NCBI GenBank assembly: GCA_945871875.1
Contig: CAMBYC010000023.1
Span: forward strand, 1 to 32,124
From: Sphingobacterium thalpophilum
Lineage (GTDB): Bacteria > Bacteroidota > Bacteroidia > Chitinophagales > Chitinophagaceae
Reading direction: 5' to 3'
DNA length: 32,124 nt
Below, in pieces: positions 16,522 to 24,469 of this stretch. Made by a program: the position numbers and the translations under genes. The notes beneath the pieces were generated by a model. That model did no database searches. It was not told where the DNA came from and saw only the letters and a list, made by a program, of their open reading frames with translations. The number at the start of each line of letters is the position of its first letter. Position 1 is the first letter of the stretch.

Positions 16522-17259
16522 ATGCTTAGTAAAGCTCAGGTCAAATATATTCAATCTTTAAGCCAAAAAAAATTTAGAGATGAATCTGGTCAATTTTTAG
16601 TTGAAGGAACTAAAATAATTAAAGAATTAATTGTTGAACAACCAGATTTGGTAAAAGCAATTTATGCCTTACCTGATTGGGTTTCAGAACACGCTCATTT
16701 GCTTAAAAAGGCAAATATTATAGCTGATGAAGCATCTGAACAAGATATGGAAAAAATTTCTAGTTTACCATCTTTTTCCGCAGCTATAGCGATAATTGAT
16801 AAACCTGAGTTGAAAATTCCTGAAGTTGGGGGAATCATGTTGTTGCTAGATGGCATTCAAGATCCCGGGAATTTAGGCACTATTATTAGAACTGCAGATT
16901 GGTTTGGAGTAAAGCATATCATTTGTGGTGATGGAACTGCTGATTGTTACAATCCTAAAGTGGTTCAAGCTACAATGGGAAGTGTTTTTAGATTGAATAT
17001 TTTATATGAAAACCTTCAAGTATTTATAAAAGAACATTCAAATTTGCCATTGATTACAAGTAGTTTAGATGGATTTCCAATAAATAAAGCAACTATCCAA
17101 AAAGATATGTTATTGATTATTGGCAACGAATCAAAAGGAGTAAACAAATCTATTGAAAATTTGGCAACCTCTAAAGTTTTGATTCCAGGATTTGGGAAAG
17201 CAGAATCTTTAAACGCTGCAGTAGCTGCAGGTATTTTATTGTATCATTTCACTGCTTAG
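16522..17259 (+). CDS. SpoU/TrmH-family RNA 2'-O-methyltransferase
   Basis: The 245-residue protein has the SPOUT knot motifs: motif 1 LLDGIQDPGNLGTIIRTADW, motif 2 LLIIGNESKGV and motif 3 KVLIPGFGKAESLNAAVAAG. An N-terminal substrate-binding domain (residues 1-95) starts KAQVKYIQSLSQKKFRDESG and contains FLVEGTKIIKEL, the typical L30e-like fold. It methylates a ribose in rRNA or tRNA; the site is not predictable from sequence, and 23S rRNA is a likely target for this subgroup. It is divergent from the TamL-like gene, with which it is often paired in Bacteroidota (from memory), and convergent with the permease gene 25 nt on. Confidence 0.93.
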   Translation: MLSKAQVKYIQSLSQKKFRDESGQFLVEGTKIIKELIVEQPDLVKAIYALPDWVSEHAHLLKKANIIADEASEQDMEKISSLPSFSAAIAIIDKPELKIPEVGGIMLLLDGIQDPGNLGTIIRTADWFGVKHIICGDGTADCYNPKVVQATMGSVFRLNILYENLQVFIKEHSNLPLITSSLDGFPINKATIQKDMLLIIGNESKGVNKSIENLATSKVLIPGFGKAESLNAAVAAGILLYHFTA

Positions 17260-17284
17260 CGTATCTTAAAATCAATTTAAAAAT

Positions 17285-18517
17285 TTATCGAAATTGTAAA
17301 GCTTTTACAGGACTTATTTTCCTGCTTATTAGTGATGGGATAAATAAAATAACAGTACAAATTAAAAGTGTGCTTATACAAACCGAAAAAACTTGCCACC
17401 ATACAATCATAACAGGAGCAGTTGCCATGTAATAAGCTTCTTCATTGAGTTTTATAAATCCAGTATACAATTGTAAGTAGCTAAGTCCAAGACCAACAAC
17501 TAGGCCAATTACAACACCAATTAATGTTATATATGCACCTTGCCAAAGGAAAATCTTTTGAATCATCCAGTTTGAACTTCCTAAAGCTTTTAGTGTGCCA
17601 ATCATTTTGGTTCTTTCCATAACCAAAATGATTAAACAAGAAATAAGATTGATAATAGCAATAATGGTCATTACTGAAATTAGAATGTATTTATTGGTAT
17701 TCTGAAGGTTAAGCCAATCAAATATTTCAGGATAAATTTCTTTGATGGTTTTACTATCCCAGCGGTTGGGTAGTTTTTCGTACAATAAATTGTTTACTCT
17801 ATACAATTGGGAATAATCATTCAAAACAATTTCATATCCACCGATAGTTGAGTTGTTCCAGTTGTTTAGTTTTTGTATAAGTCCAATATCGCCAATGATG
17901 AAATTGTGGTCATACAATTCAACCCCCGTTTTGTAAATTCCAGAAATGTTAAGTTTTCTTGTGCGTGGTTGAGTTTGTCCTTCCTGAATAAAATAGATTA
18001 ATAACGATGAGCCAACTTGTAAAGACAATTGGTTTGCTAAATATTGGGAGATCATTATTTCTGAAATATAACCACTATCTGCAGGTTTAGGCCAATGCCC
18101 ACTTTTTCTAAATGATTCTACTTGATCAAAGTGATAGTTTTTGTCTACGCCTTTAAATAAAACGCCCTCTATTGTTTTTTCCGATTTAAGAATGGCAGAT
18201 TTTGTTGCGAATGCTTGAAAATAGGCTACACCCGGCGTTTTTTTGATAATTTCTTCAATAGAATCATTTTTCTCAATAGGATATTCTTCTGCAATACTTA
18301 CTTTAAATGGTTCATAATGTTGAACACGAATATGTCCCCAAAAACTGAAAACTTTTTCACTCACCACTTTTTGAAAGCCGTTGATAAAAGACAACGACAA
18401 AATCATTGCAGCAACACTTAGTGCAGTGGCTGCAACAGATAGGCGAAGTATAAATCGGGAAAACGACGCCGGATGCTGTAAGGCAATCCTTTTGGTGATA
18501 AAAAACGATAAATTCAG
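17285..18517 (-). CDS. LolE/FtsX-like ABC transporter permease, CTG start
   Basis: The protein is a MacB/FtsX-type permease with one N-terminal helix, a periplasmic domain of about 220 residues and three C-terminal helices (near 280-305, 325-355 and 370-400). Members extract or release outer-membrane lipoproteins or drive other envelope work with an ATPase encoded elsewhere. The first ATG (18406) lies inside the first helix, so the gene must start earlier. The frame upstream reads NLSFFITKRIALQHPASFSR and then the helix, exactly like the start of related proteins, and the residue in the Met position is a CTG at 18515-18517. No ATG, GTG or TTG exists in frame between 18406 and the in-frame stop at 18599-18601. 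A CTG start giving 410 residues is therefore inferred; a mutated start codon is the alternative. Confidence 0.82.
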   Translation of the reverse strand: MNLSFFITKRIALQHPASFSRFILRLSVAATALSVAAMILSLSFINGFQKVVSEKVFSFWGHIRVQHYEPFKVSIAEEYPIEKNDSIEEIIKKTPGVAYFQAFATKSAILKSEKTIEGVLFKGVDKNYHFDQVESFRKSGHWPKPADSGYISEIMISQYLANQLSLQVGSSLLIYFIQEGQTQPRTRKLNISGIYKTGVELYDHNFIIGDIGLIQKLNNWNNSTIGGYEIVLNDYSQLYRVNNLLYEKLPNRWDSKTIKEIYPEIFDWLNLQNTNKYILISVMTIIAIINLISCLIILVMERTKMIGTLKALGSSNWMIQKIFLWQGAYITLIGVVIGLVVGLGLSYLQLYTGFIKLNEEAYYMATAPVMIVWWQVFSVCISTLLICTVILFIPSLISRKISPVKALQFR

Positions 18518-18556
18518 AACGTAAGTTTTTGTAATTTGTGAAGATAAATCATTTTC

Positions 18557-19816
18557 ATGCGATTCTTGACGTTTGTCTTTATTTTTAGCTTGCCCTTTTT
18601 ATCTATTGCACAGCGAAACCCCGAAAATGTCTACGCTCGAAATATTCGAACCGTTCAATTCAACACTTTTGGTAATCCTTTTGGAAACCCAATAATTGCA
18701 CTTAATGGAAACGATTTATTGGAATTGAATTTTGATGATATGGATGGTGGCGTAAAATATTATTACTACACACTTGAACTTAGAAATTCCGATTGGTCTG
18801 CGGTTCAAATGAGTTATTTTGACTATGTAAAAGGGTTTACACAACAAAGAATTAATACATACAGAAATTCAACATCACCCTTAAGCAGGTTTACCCATTA
18901 CCAAGCCAATATTCCAGATCGTAATTTAATGCCTTCAAAAAGTGGAAATTATGTTTTAAAAGTGTTCTTAAATGGCGATACCAGTCAATTGGTTTTTACA
19001 AAACGATTATTCGTAGTAGATAATAAATTCAGTGTAGCTGCACAAGTTCAACAACCTTTTGCATTAGCACTTACCAAATCACATCATCGTATTGTAACTA
19101 AAGTAAGTACAAAAGGAACAGATGTTTTATATCCTAAACAACAAGTAAAAATTAATATCTTACAAAATAATCGTTGGGACAATGCAATTACACAACTTAC
19201 TCCAACTTTTGTTAAAACAGATTTTCTAGAATTTGTGAATGATCAAGAAATGATGTTTCCTGCAATGAGGGAATGGCGTTGGTTAAATTTGCGAAGTTTT
19301 AGATTGTTAGGAGATCGTGTTACAAAACAAGAGAATACCGACAAAGGTTTTTTTCTCTTTAACAAAGAAGAAAGTTCTCGATTAAATCAACCCTATTATT
19401 ATTATAGAGATATGGACGGCAAGTTTGTAAGTGAAACAGTAGAAAATGTTAACCCATTTTGGGAATCTGATTATGCATTTGTACATTTTAGTTATGTTCC
19501 TCCCTCTAATTTTCCTTTCCAACAAGATGTTTACGTTTTTGGTGCATTAAGCAATTATGGCTTAAATCAAGAATCAAAAATGGTATATAATAATGAAAAG
19601 AAAATTTATGAAACAGATATTAGATTAAAACAAGGCTATTACGATTATGTATATGCATTGTATGACCCTTCATCACAAAGGTTTTCATCTGATCAAACCG
19701 AGGGAAACCAATGGGAAACTGAAAACAATTATCAAGTTTTAGTTTATTTTCGTGAATTAGGGGGCAGGTATGATCAATTGTTGGGGTATAGTTCAATATC
19801 TTCTCTCAGACGTTAA
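18557..19816 (+). CDS. Type IX secretion system plug protein (DUF5103)
   Basis: The 419-residue protein begins with a signal peptide (MRFLTFVFIFSLPFLSIAQ). The family's beta-sandwich domains follow, starting at VYARNIRTVQFNTFGNPFG and YYYYTLELRNSDW, through YVLKVFLNGD, to a second domain with AFVHFSYVPPSNFPFQQDVY and VFGALSNYG. It corresponds to T9SS_plug_1st/DUF5103. In Flavobacterium, Plug binds the periplasmic end of the SprA translocon and closes the pore when no substrate is present. Its presence implies that this organism has type IX secretion. The start is ATG at 18557, which overlaps an ATG on the other strand in the palindrome CATG. The exosortase gene follows after 56 nt on the same strand. 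Confidence 0.9.
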   Translation: MRFLTFVFIFSLPFLSIAQRNPENVYARNIRTVQFNTFGNPFGNPIIALNGNDLLELNFDDMDGGVKYYYYTLELRNSDWSAVQMSYFDYVKGFTQQRINTYRNSTSPLSRFTHYQANIPDRNLMPSKSGNYVLKVFLNGDTSQLVFTKRLFVVDNKFSVAAQVQQPFALALTKSHHRIVTKVSTKGTDVLYPKQQVKINILQNNRWDNAITQLTPTFVKTDFLEFVNDQEMMFPAMREWRWLNLRSFRLLGDRVTKQENTDKGFFLFNKEESSRLNQPYYYYRDMDGKFVSETVENVNPFWESDYAFVHFSYVPPSNFPFQQDVYVFGALSNYGLNQESKMVYNNEKKIYETDIRLKQGYYDYVYALYDPSSQRFSSDQTEGNQWETENNYQVLVYFRELGGRYDQLLGYSSISSLRR

Positions 19817-19872
19817 AAAATATTCTCATTTTTTTTACAATTATTTTGAATTAAATTCGTTCTTGAAAATCT

Positions 19873-20493
19873 ATGAAGTTAAATATCCAACTTAAATTGT
19901 GGTTACAACAAGTTATAATTTCAATTCAACAATTGCCAAATGAGGCTAAGGTTTTCCTTGGAAGGGCTTTGCTTTTATTTGTTGCATGGAAAATATTATA
20001 TATTCTTGTATTAATTCCAAATGAAGTTCCTGATTCATGGCTGGTGAAACAACTGGGTAAAGCAACTGCGTCTTTTTTAAATGTTTATTACCATACAGAT
20101 TCGTTCAACACAGAAAATACATTAAGAAGAAAACTTTACGGTAATGATTGGGTTCCCGTAACATACGCAACTATAAATTACAAAAAGTCTCAAAAAGTAC
20201 TCGGCATTTACCAAGCTTGTGATGGATTAGAATTAATGGTGCTTTATGCTGGATTTATTATTTGTTTTTCTGGCTTTTGGATTCGAAAACTTGTTTTTAT
20301 AGTTTTAGGAATTATAGGACTTTTTGCAATAAATATTCTTCGAAGTGGTTTGCTAGGTATAATTAGTTTGCAATTTCCAGTTCATTTTGAGTTTGCCCAT
20401 AAGTACTTTTTTAATTTGGTTGTTTATGGTTTTACTTTTTTATTATGGATGTTTTACATAAGTAGTTCAAAATTAAAGAGCACAAAATCATAG
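19873..20493 (+). CDS. Exosortase family protein (XrtX/XrtF-like)
   Basis: The 206-residue membrane protein carries the three catalytic signatures of exosortases: Cys116 in YQACDGLELMVLYAGF, Arg157 in INILRSGLLGI and His176 in FEFAHKYFFNLVVYG. At least four hydrophobic segments surround them (about 30-48, 118-135, 140-168 and 175-196). Exosortases are inner-membrane cysteine transpeptidases that cut C-terminal sorting tails and attach the protein to another molecule. The gene is followed after 12 nt by a small membrane gene of the type that accompanies Bacteroidota exosortases (XrtF- or XrtX-associated); I cannot decide between these subtypes. No protein with a C-terminal tripartite sorting signal is visible in the window, so the substrate is elsewhere. 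Confidence 0.88.
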   Translation: MKLNIQLKLWLQQVIISIQQLPNEAKVFLGRALLLFVAWKILYILVLIPNEVPDSWLVKQLGKATASFLNVYYHTDSFNTENTLRRKLYGNDWVPVTYATINYKKSQKVLGIYQACDGLELMVLYAGFIICFSGFWIRKLVFIVLGIIGLFAINILRSGLLGIISLQFPVHFEFAHKYFFNLVVYGFTFLLWMFYISSSKLKSTKS

Positions 20494-20505
20494 AATAAAA
20501 TATTT

Positions 20506-20913
20506 ATGCAAGGTTTTTATTTCCCTAAGAATTTCTGGAAAGGTTTGTTAATGATTTTGTTGGCATATACAATTGTTCAATTACTGGTTTACCAACATCT
20601 GTTTAATCTTGATCATTACATCGCAGCAATGCGACAGCCTATTCGATGGTTAACCATTACTTTTGTTTATCTGGTTGGTGTTAGGGTGTTAAAATCTACA
20701 GATGAATTGTGGTTGCTTACTTTTTGGCATATTGTACACGTTTCATTAATCGCTTATTTAATAATTGTAGCTTTTTTTGAATATTTCATAACTGCCGTTC
20801 CTTACGGAATTCGTGCTTCGGTTGCACCAATTGTTGAGTTTCTCATTTCTCCAGTATTATATATGTGTGCCGGATTAATTTTCCACACAGTTCAATCTAA
20901 CAAGCTTAAATAA
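20506..20913 (+). CDS. Exosortase-associated small membrane protein
   Basis: The 135-residue protein has four hydrophobic segments (about 12-35, 45-62, 70-95 and 110-130) and little else. The sequence PIRWLTITFVYLVGVRVLK and the C-terminal PIVEFLISPVLYMCAGLIF fit the small partners found directly after exosortase genes in Bacteroidota, annotated as XrtX- or XrtF-associated membrane proteins. The 12-nt spacing to the exosortase gene supports a joint role, for example in substrate presentation, but no activity is known. The 3' end lies against the promoter element of the first fucosidase gene. Confidence 0.75.
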   Translation: MQGFYFPKNFWKGLLMILLAYTIVQLLVYQHLFNLDHYIAAMRQPIRWLTITFVYLVGVRVLKSTDELWLLTFWHIVHVSLIAYLIIVAFFEYFITAVPYGIRASVAPIVEFLISPVLYMCAGLIFHTVQSNKLK

Positions 20914-20927
20914 ATTTTTTTTTGCTT

Positions 20928-20935
20928 TATATTTG
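20928..20935 (+). promoter_or_regulatory. Possible -7 element of first fucosidase gene
   Basis: TATATTTG fits TAnnTTTG and lies 73 nt before the ATG at 21009. A TTTG at the -33 position is missing, so support is partial. If used, the transcript would begin at about the first unit of the heptamer repeat. Confidence 0.4.
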
Positions 20936-20940
20936 TTTAA

Positions 20941-20975
20941 TTAGTTGGTAGTAACTAGTAGTTAGTAATTAGTAG
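20941..20975 (+). repeat. Degenerate heptamer array in fucosidase leader
   Basis: Five 7-bp units occur in a row: TTAGTTG, GTAGTAA, CTAGTAG, TTAGTAA and TTAGTAG. The period is 7 and the core is TAGT. The array lies between the exosortase partner gene and the first fucosidase gene. Confidence 0.65.
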
Positions 20976-21008
20976 TTTGTTTTAAAACTTTTGGTAGTCA
21001 ATATAAAA

Positions 21009-22343
21009 ATGAAAAAGATTAGCTTAATTTTTTTGATTCTAGCATCTATAAATTCAAATATTATAAATGCCCAACAACTTACAAACGCAGCATCTATTCA
21101 ATCTAAAATGAATTGGTATGAAGACGCCAAACTTGGAATATTTATCCATTGGGGAATTTATTCAGTAAAGGGCATTGATGAGAGTTGGAGTTTTCACAAT
21201 AAAAAAATAAGTTGGCCAGCTTATATGGCTCAATTGAAAGGCTTTACCGCCTCAAAATACAATCCTGAACAATGGGCTGATGTTATTCAAGCTACTGGTG
21301 CCCTGTATGCAGTGGTAACTACAAAACATCACGATGGTGTTGCTCTTTGGCATACTAGAGAACATCATTATAATGTGGTAGATTCTACTCCGGCTAAGCG
21401 TGATTTAATAAGTCCTTTATTCAATGCTCTTCGTAAGCGTAACATCAAAGTTGGTGCTTATTATTCTTTAATTGATTGGAGCCACCCCGATTATCCCGGT
21501 TTCCTTAAAGATTCTAGCCGCTATCAAATTAAAAACGATTCTGCTCGTTGGAAACGTTTTACCCAATTCAATAACAATCAAATTGCGGAAGTTAGTCAAT
21601 TACTGCATCCCGACCTTTGGTGGTTTGATGGCGATTGGGAACATTCTGCCGCCGAATGGAATGCTCCTTTAATAAGAAACAATATCTCAAAAAACAATCC
21701 TTCAACAATCATAAACGGTAGATTACAAGGTTATGGCGATTATGAAACCCCCGAACAAAATATTCCTGTTAGCAGACCCAAATACCCATGGTGGGAACTT
21801 TGTATGACCATCAACAACAATTGGGGTTTTCAACCTCAAGATACAGCTTGGAAAACACCTTATGAAATCATTACAATTTTTACCGATGTAATTAGTAATG
21901 GCGGAAATTTACTTCTAGATATCGGACCTAAAGAGGATGGAACCATTCCCCCTCAACAATTATATGTTTTAAAAGAATTGGGGAATTGGAATAAAGCTAA
22001 TGCAGCTGCAATATTCGGAACAAAAGCTGGCATTCCTCCCGGCCATTTTTATGGTGCTACTACATTGTCTAAAGACTCTACTAAATTGTATCTTTTTGTT
22101 GCTGGAAATACCAATGCCCCTCTTTTGGTGAAGGGGTTAGACAATAAAATCAATCAAATCAAAATATTAGGTTCTGGAAAAATCCTTCAACATAAAGTTG
22201 TTGGAAAAATCTCTTGGAGTCCAGTTCCGGGGTTGGTTTATATTGATGTACCCCAAGGTTCAAATACAAAATACATGACTGTTTTAGAACTGAGTTTGGA
22301 TAAGCCCGTTAAACTTTATCGTGGAAAAGGTGGTTTTGATTAA
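21009..22343 (+). CDS. Secreted alpha-L-fucosidase, GH29 (first copy)
   Basis: The enzyme releases terminal L-fucose from glycans outside the cytoplasm. From the ATG at 21009 it has 444 residues and a signal peptide MKKISLIFLILASINSNIINAQ; a TTG six codons earlier would only add MVVNIK before it and is not needed. GH29 blocks are MNWYEDAKLGIFIHWGIYSV, VVTTKHHDGVALW and LWWFDGDWE, where Asp207 is the predicted nucleophile. YETPEQ near residue 245 follows, with candidate acid/base Glu, then WELCMTINNNWGF and NGGNLLLDIGPKEDG. A C-terminal beta domain ends the protein. It is related to, but clearly different from, the second copy at 24.5 kb. It is convergent with the fucose-degradation pair. Confidence 0.95.
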   Translation: MKKISLIFLILASINSNIINAQQLTNAASIQSKMNWYEDAKLGIFIHWGIYSVKGIDESWSFHNKKISWPAYMAQLKGFTASKYNPEQWADVIQATGALYAVVTTKHHDGVALWHTREHHYNVVDSTPAKRDLISPLFNALRKRNIKVGAYYSLIDWSHPDYPGFLKDSSRYQIKNDSARWKRFTQFNNNQIAEVSQLLHPDLWWFDGDWEHSAAEWNAPLIRNNISKNNPSTIINGRLQGYGDYETPEQNIPVSRPKYPWWELCMTINNNWGFQPQDTAWKTPYEIITIFTDVISNGGNLLLDIGPKEDGTIPPQQLYVLKELGNWNKANAAAIFGTKAGIPPGHFYGATTLSKDSTKLYLFVAGNTNAPLLVKGLDNKINQIKILGSGKILQHKVVGKISWSPVPGLVYIDVPQGSNTKYMTVLELSLDKPVKLYRGKGGFD

Positions 22344-22367
22344 TAACTATTGCTATTCAATTTGGAA

Positions 22368-23198
22368 TTATTTAATTCCATAAAAACGGCATACATTAAT
22401 TCCCAATATATTTTCCCGCTCTTTTGCAGTCAATTGACCAATAAACTTATTGGTTACTTCGTAAAGTCTTTCATAATCTGAAGCCAATAAGCATACAGGC
22501 CAATCTGAACCAAAGCACAACCTTTCTGAACCAAAATGTTCAGCAGTAGTTTCCATATATGGAATTAAATCGTCGTATGTCCAACTATTTAAATTGGCTT
22601 CAGTAACCAACCCCGAAAGTTTACAGTACATATTGGGGTTACTTGCTAAGATTTTTAACTGTGATGCCCAATCTTTATAGTTTTTTGCTTTTATATTGGG
22701 TTTTCCACAATGATCTAATATGAATTTTTGATCCGGGAATTTCTCAGTACACTTTATAGTTGCACGAAGTTGATCTTCAAAAACCAATACATCATAAGTG
22801 AAATTATAAATCTTCAATTCTTTTAGAAATTGATGAAAATCAGGATTTGTTAGATAAAAATCATCTGGTCTTCCCTGTATGATGTTCCGGAATCCTTTTA
22901 AAATGCTTTGTTTTGAATATTGATTTAGTTTTTCTTCTAGCAAATTGTCTTTAGGATTTATCCAGCCTACAACTCCTTCTATGAAATCATTTTTAGCTGC
23001 CAATTCAAGCAAAAAAGAAGTTTCATTGTCTGACTCATCTGCTTGAACGGCGATACATCCACCAATATTTAATTTTTTATAAATTGGCAACAAGTCTTGA
23101 GGAAGATAATCACGCCTTAATAATTTCATATCTTCTGTTATCCATTGGTGACGTGCAGCGTCAAATTTCCAGAAATGTTGGTGGGCATCTACAATCAT
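22368..23198 (-). CDS. Amidohydrolase, L-fuconolactonase-like (COG3618)
   Basis: The 276-residue protein is an amidohydrolase-2 family member: metal-binding HxH in IVDAHQHFWKF at the start, AVQADESDNETSFLLELA, FILDHCGKPNI with the third His, and LCFGSDWPVCLLAS with the metal Asp. In oxidative L-fucose catabolism this family opens L-fuconolactone to L-fuconate. Its ATG overlaps the stop of the upstream fumarylacetoacetate-hydrolase-family gene as ATGA, which indicates translational coupling. The position between two alpha-L-fucosidase genes makes fuconolactone the best guess. Rhamnono- or galactono-lactonase activity remains possible. Confidence 0.87.
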   Translation of the reverse strand: MIVDAHQHFWKFDAARHQWITEDMKLLRRDYLPQDLLPIYKKLNIGGCIAVQADESDNETSFLLELAAKNDFIEGVVGWINPKDNLLEEKLNQYSKQSILKGFRNIIQGRPDDFYLTNPDFHQFLKELKIYNFTYDVLVFEDQLRATIKCTEKFPDQKFILDHCGKPNIKAKNYKDWASQLKILASNPNMYCKLSGLVTEANLNSWTYDDLIPYMETTAEHFGSERLCFGSDWPVCLLASDYERLYEVTNKFIGQLTAKERENILGINVCRFYGIK

Positions 23199-24052
23199 AA
23201 AACCTTATTTACAGCAAGTTGTTGTTGTTCTCCTAAACCTTCAATGCCTAATTTTACAATATCTCCGGCTTTTAAATACCAAGGGGTAGGTTTTTGACCT
23301 AGTCCAACACCTTGTGGCGTTCCAGTAGAAATGATATCACCTGGCAACATGGTCATAAATTGACTGATGTAATAAATTAAATAGGGTATGTCAAATATTA
23401 AATCAGAAGTAGAAGAATCCTGCATTCTTTTGTCATTAACATCTAACCACAAATGTAAATTCCCTGGATTTGGCACTTCATCTTTGGTAACAAAATAAGG
23501 ACCCAACGGTGCAAAGCTATCGCAGCTTTTACCTTTTACCCATTGACCACTGCGTTCCAATTGATATTCACGCTCACTATAGTCATTGTGTAAAGCATAT
23601 CCTGCAACATAATCCATGGCATTTTCAAGAGTTAAATAACTCGCTTTTTTACCAATTATTACCGCCAATTCAACTTCCCAATCTGTTTTAACCGATCCTG
23701 GAGGAATGATAACATTATCGTTTGGTCCGCACATTGCTGTAGTGCTTTTGAAAAATAAAACGGGTTCTTTGGGAGGTTCTACTCCAGTTTCTTTTGCGTG
23801 TTGAGCATAATTCAAACCAACACATATAATTTTTGAAGGACGAGCCAAACAAGAACCAAAACGAACACTATCCCCAACTTTTGGGCAGGTTTCAGCATTA
23901 TTCTGCAACCATACTTGTAGATTTTCTATTCCGTTATTGGTTAAAAATTCTTCTGTATAATCTTTTACAAACCCAGAAACATCAATTTTTTGATTGTTCC
24001 AAATTACACCAGGTTTTTCTTGTCCTTCAATGCCGAAGCGAAATAATTTCAT
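23195..24052 (-). CDS. Fumarylacetoacetate hydrolase family protein
   Basis: The 285-residue protein has the FAH fold. The N-terminal cap runs to about residue 70, and the catalytic domain starts at IICVGLNYAQHAKETGVEPP. Metal ligands fit the E-x-E block in TDWEVELAVIIGKKA and a downstream Asp (ALHNDYSERE). GKSCDSFAPLGPYFVTKDE and MLPGDIISTGTPQGVGLG complete the family signature. In the oxidative fucose or rhamnose routes this type of enzyme splits 2,4-diketo-3-deoxy-L-fuconate to pyruvate and L-lactate. This is the first gene of a two-gene operon with the lactonase. The intervening pathway enzymes (fucose dehydrogenase, fuconate dehydratase, ketodeoxyfuconate dehydrogenase) are not in the window. 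Confidence 0.9.
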   Translation of the reverse strand: MKLFRFGIEGQEKPGVIWNNQKIDVSGFVKDYTEEFLTNNGIENLQVWLQNNAETCPKVGDSVRFGSCLARPSKIICVGLNYAQHAKETGVEPPKEPVLFFKSTTAMCGPNDNVIIPPGSVKTDWEVELAVIIGKKASYLTLENAMDYVAGYALHNDYSEREYQLERSGQWVKGKSCDSFAPLGPYFVTKDEVPNPGNLHLWLDVNDKRMQDSSTSDLIFDIPYLIYYISQFMTMLPGDIISTGTPQGVGLGQKPTPWYLKAGDIVKLGIEGLGEQQQLAVNKVL

Positions 24053-24083
24053 TTTATGTTAGATTCAACTTTTAATAGGTTAG

Positions 24084-24091
24084 CAAACTTA
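24084..24091 (-). promoter_or_regulatory. Possible -7 element of fucose-degradation pair
   Basis: On the minus strand this reads TAAGTTTG, matching TAnnTTTG, 31 nt before the ATG of the FAH-family gene. The -33 TTTG is not evident. Confidence 0.38.
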
Positions 24092-24218
24092 AAACAAAGA
24101 ATTTAAATCATAATCACATCGAAAAGATTTGATAAAACAATTATTTGATAAAATTTGATTTCTGAACTTGCAATATTGTAGGCCCGTTATATCATTTTTT
24201 AGGATTATCGCACTAAGT

Positions 24219-24334
24219 GGACGGTGTTCCGTGTTTTTTAGGCGAACATTCATATCTTTTTGGCGAACATCGCTATAATCAGACGGCGTTTCCTGTCTTT
24301 TTGTGGATATTTTCTATCTTTTTGGAGTCTGAAC
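24219..24334. repeat. Imperfect tandem duplication, 62-bp period
   Basis: The segment from 24219 and the segment from 24281 share, in order, GACGG-GTT-C-TG, a T run, and TATCTTTTTGG, over about 53 bp each. Within the first copy the shorter word GGCGAACAT occurs twice (24241 and 24262). GC content is higher than in the surrounding DNA. It looks like an eroded duplication of a non-coding element. Confidence 0.6.
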
Positions 24335-24469
24335 TTATTATTTATTAATAATTTTCTCTTTTATAAACTCGAAAACAAATATTTAAAAGGTATTATTTTA
24401 AAGTTTAATAATCTTAAAATTAATTTTATTAATAAATATTCTTAATTTAAACTAGCCAAATAAAAAAAT

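Larger units (their letters stand above)
24053..24469. other. 417-bp divergent intergenic region
   Basis: This lies between the FAH-family gene (minus) and the second fucosidase gene (plus). It holds a possible promoter element for the former, a 62-bp-period imperfect tandem duplication at 24219-24334, and a very AT-rich end before the fucosidase. An open frame at 24260-24445 is of unusual composition and has no recognisable homology, so I do not call it a gene. Confidence 0.6.

Noticed and set aside
24181-24340. Possible insertion-sequence end upstream of the second fucosidase
   Set aside because: There is a duplication but no terminal inverted repeat pair, target-site duplication or transposase frame, so I keep it as an unexplained repeat.
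24260-24445. 61-codon open frame on the plus strand before the second fucosidase
   Set aside because: Falls within the tandem duplication and AT-rich DNA; composition is Phe/Leu/Asn-rich in the manner of chance frames; no recognisable motif.
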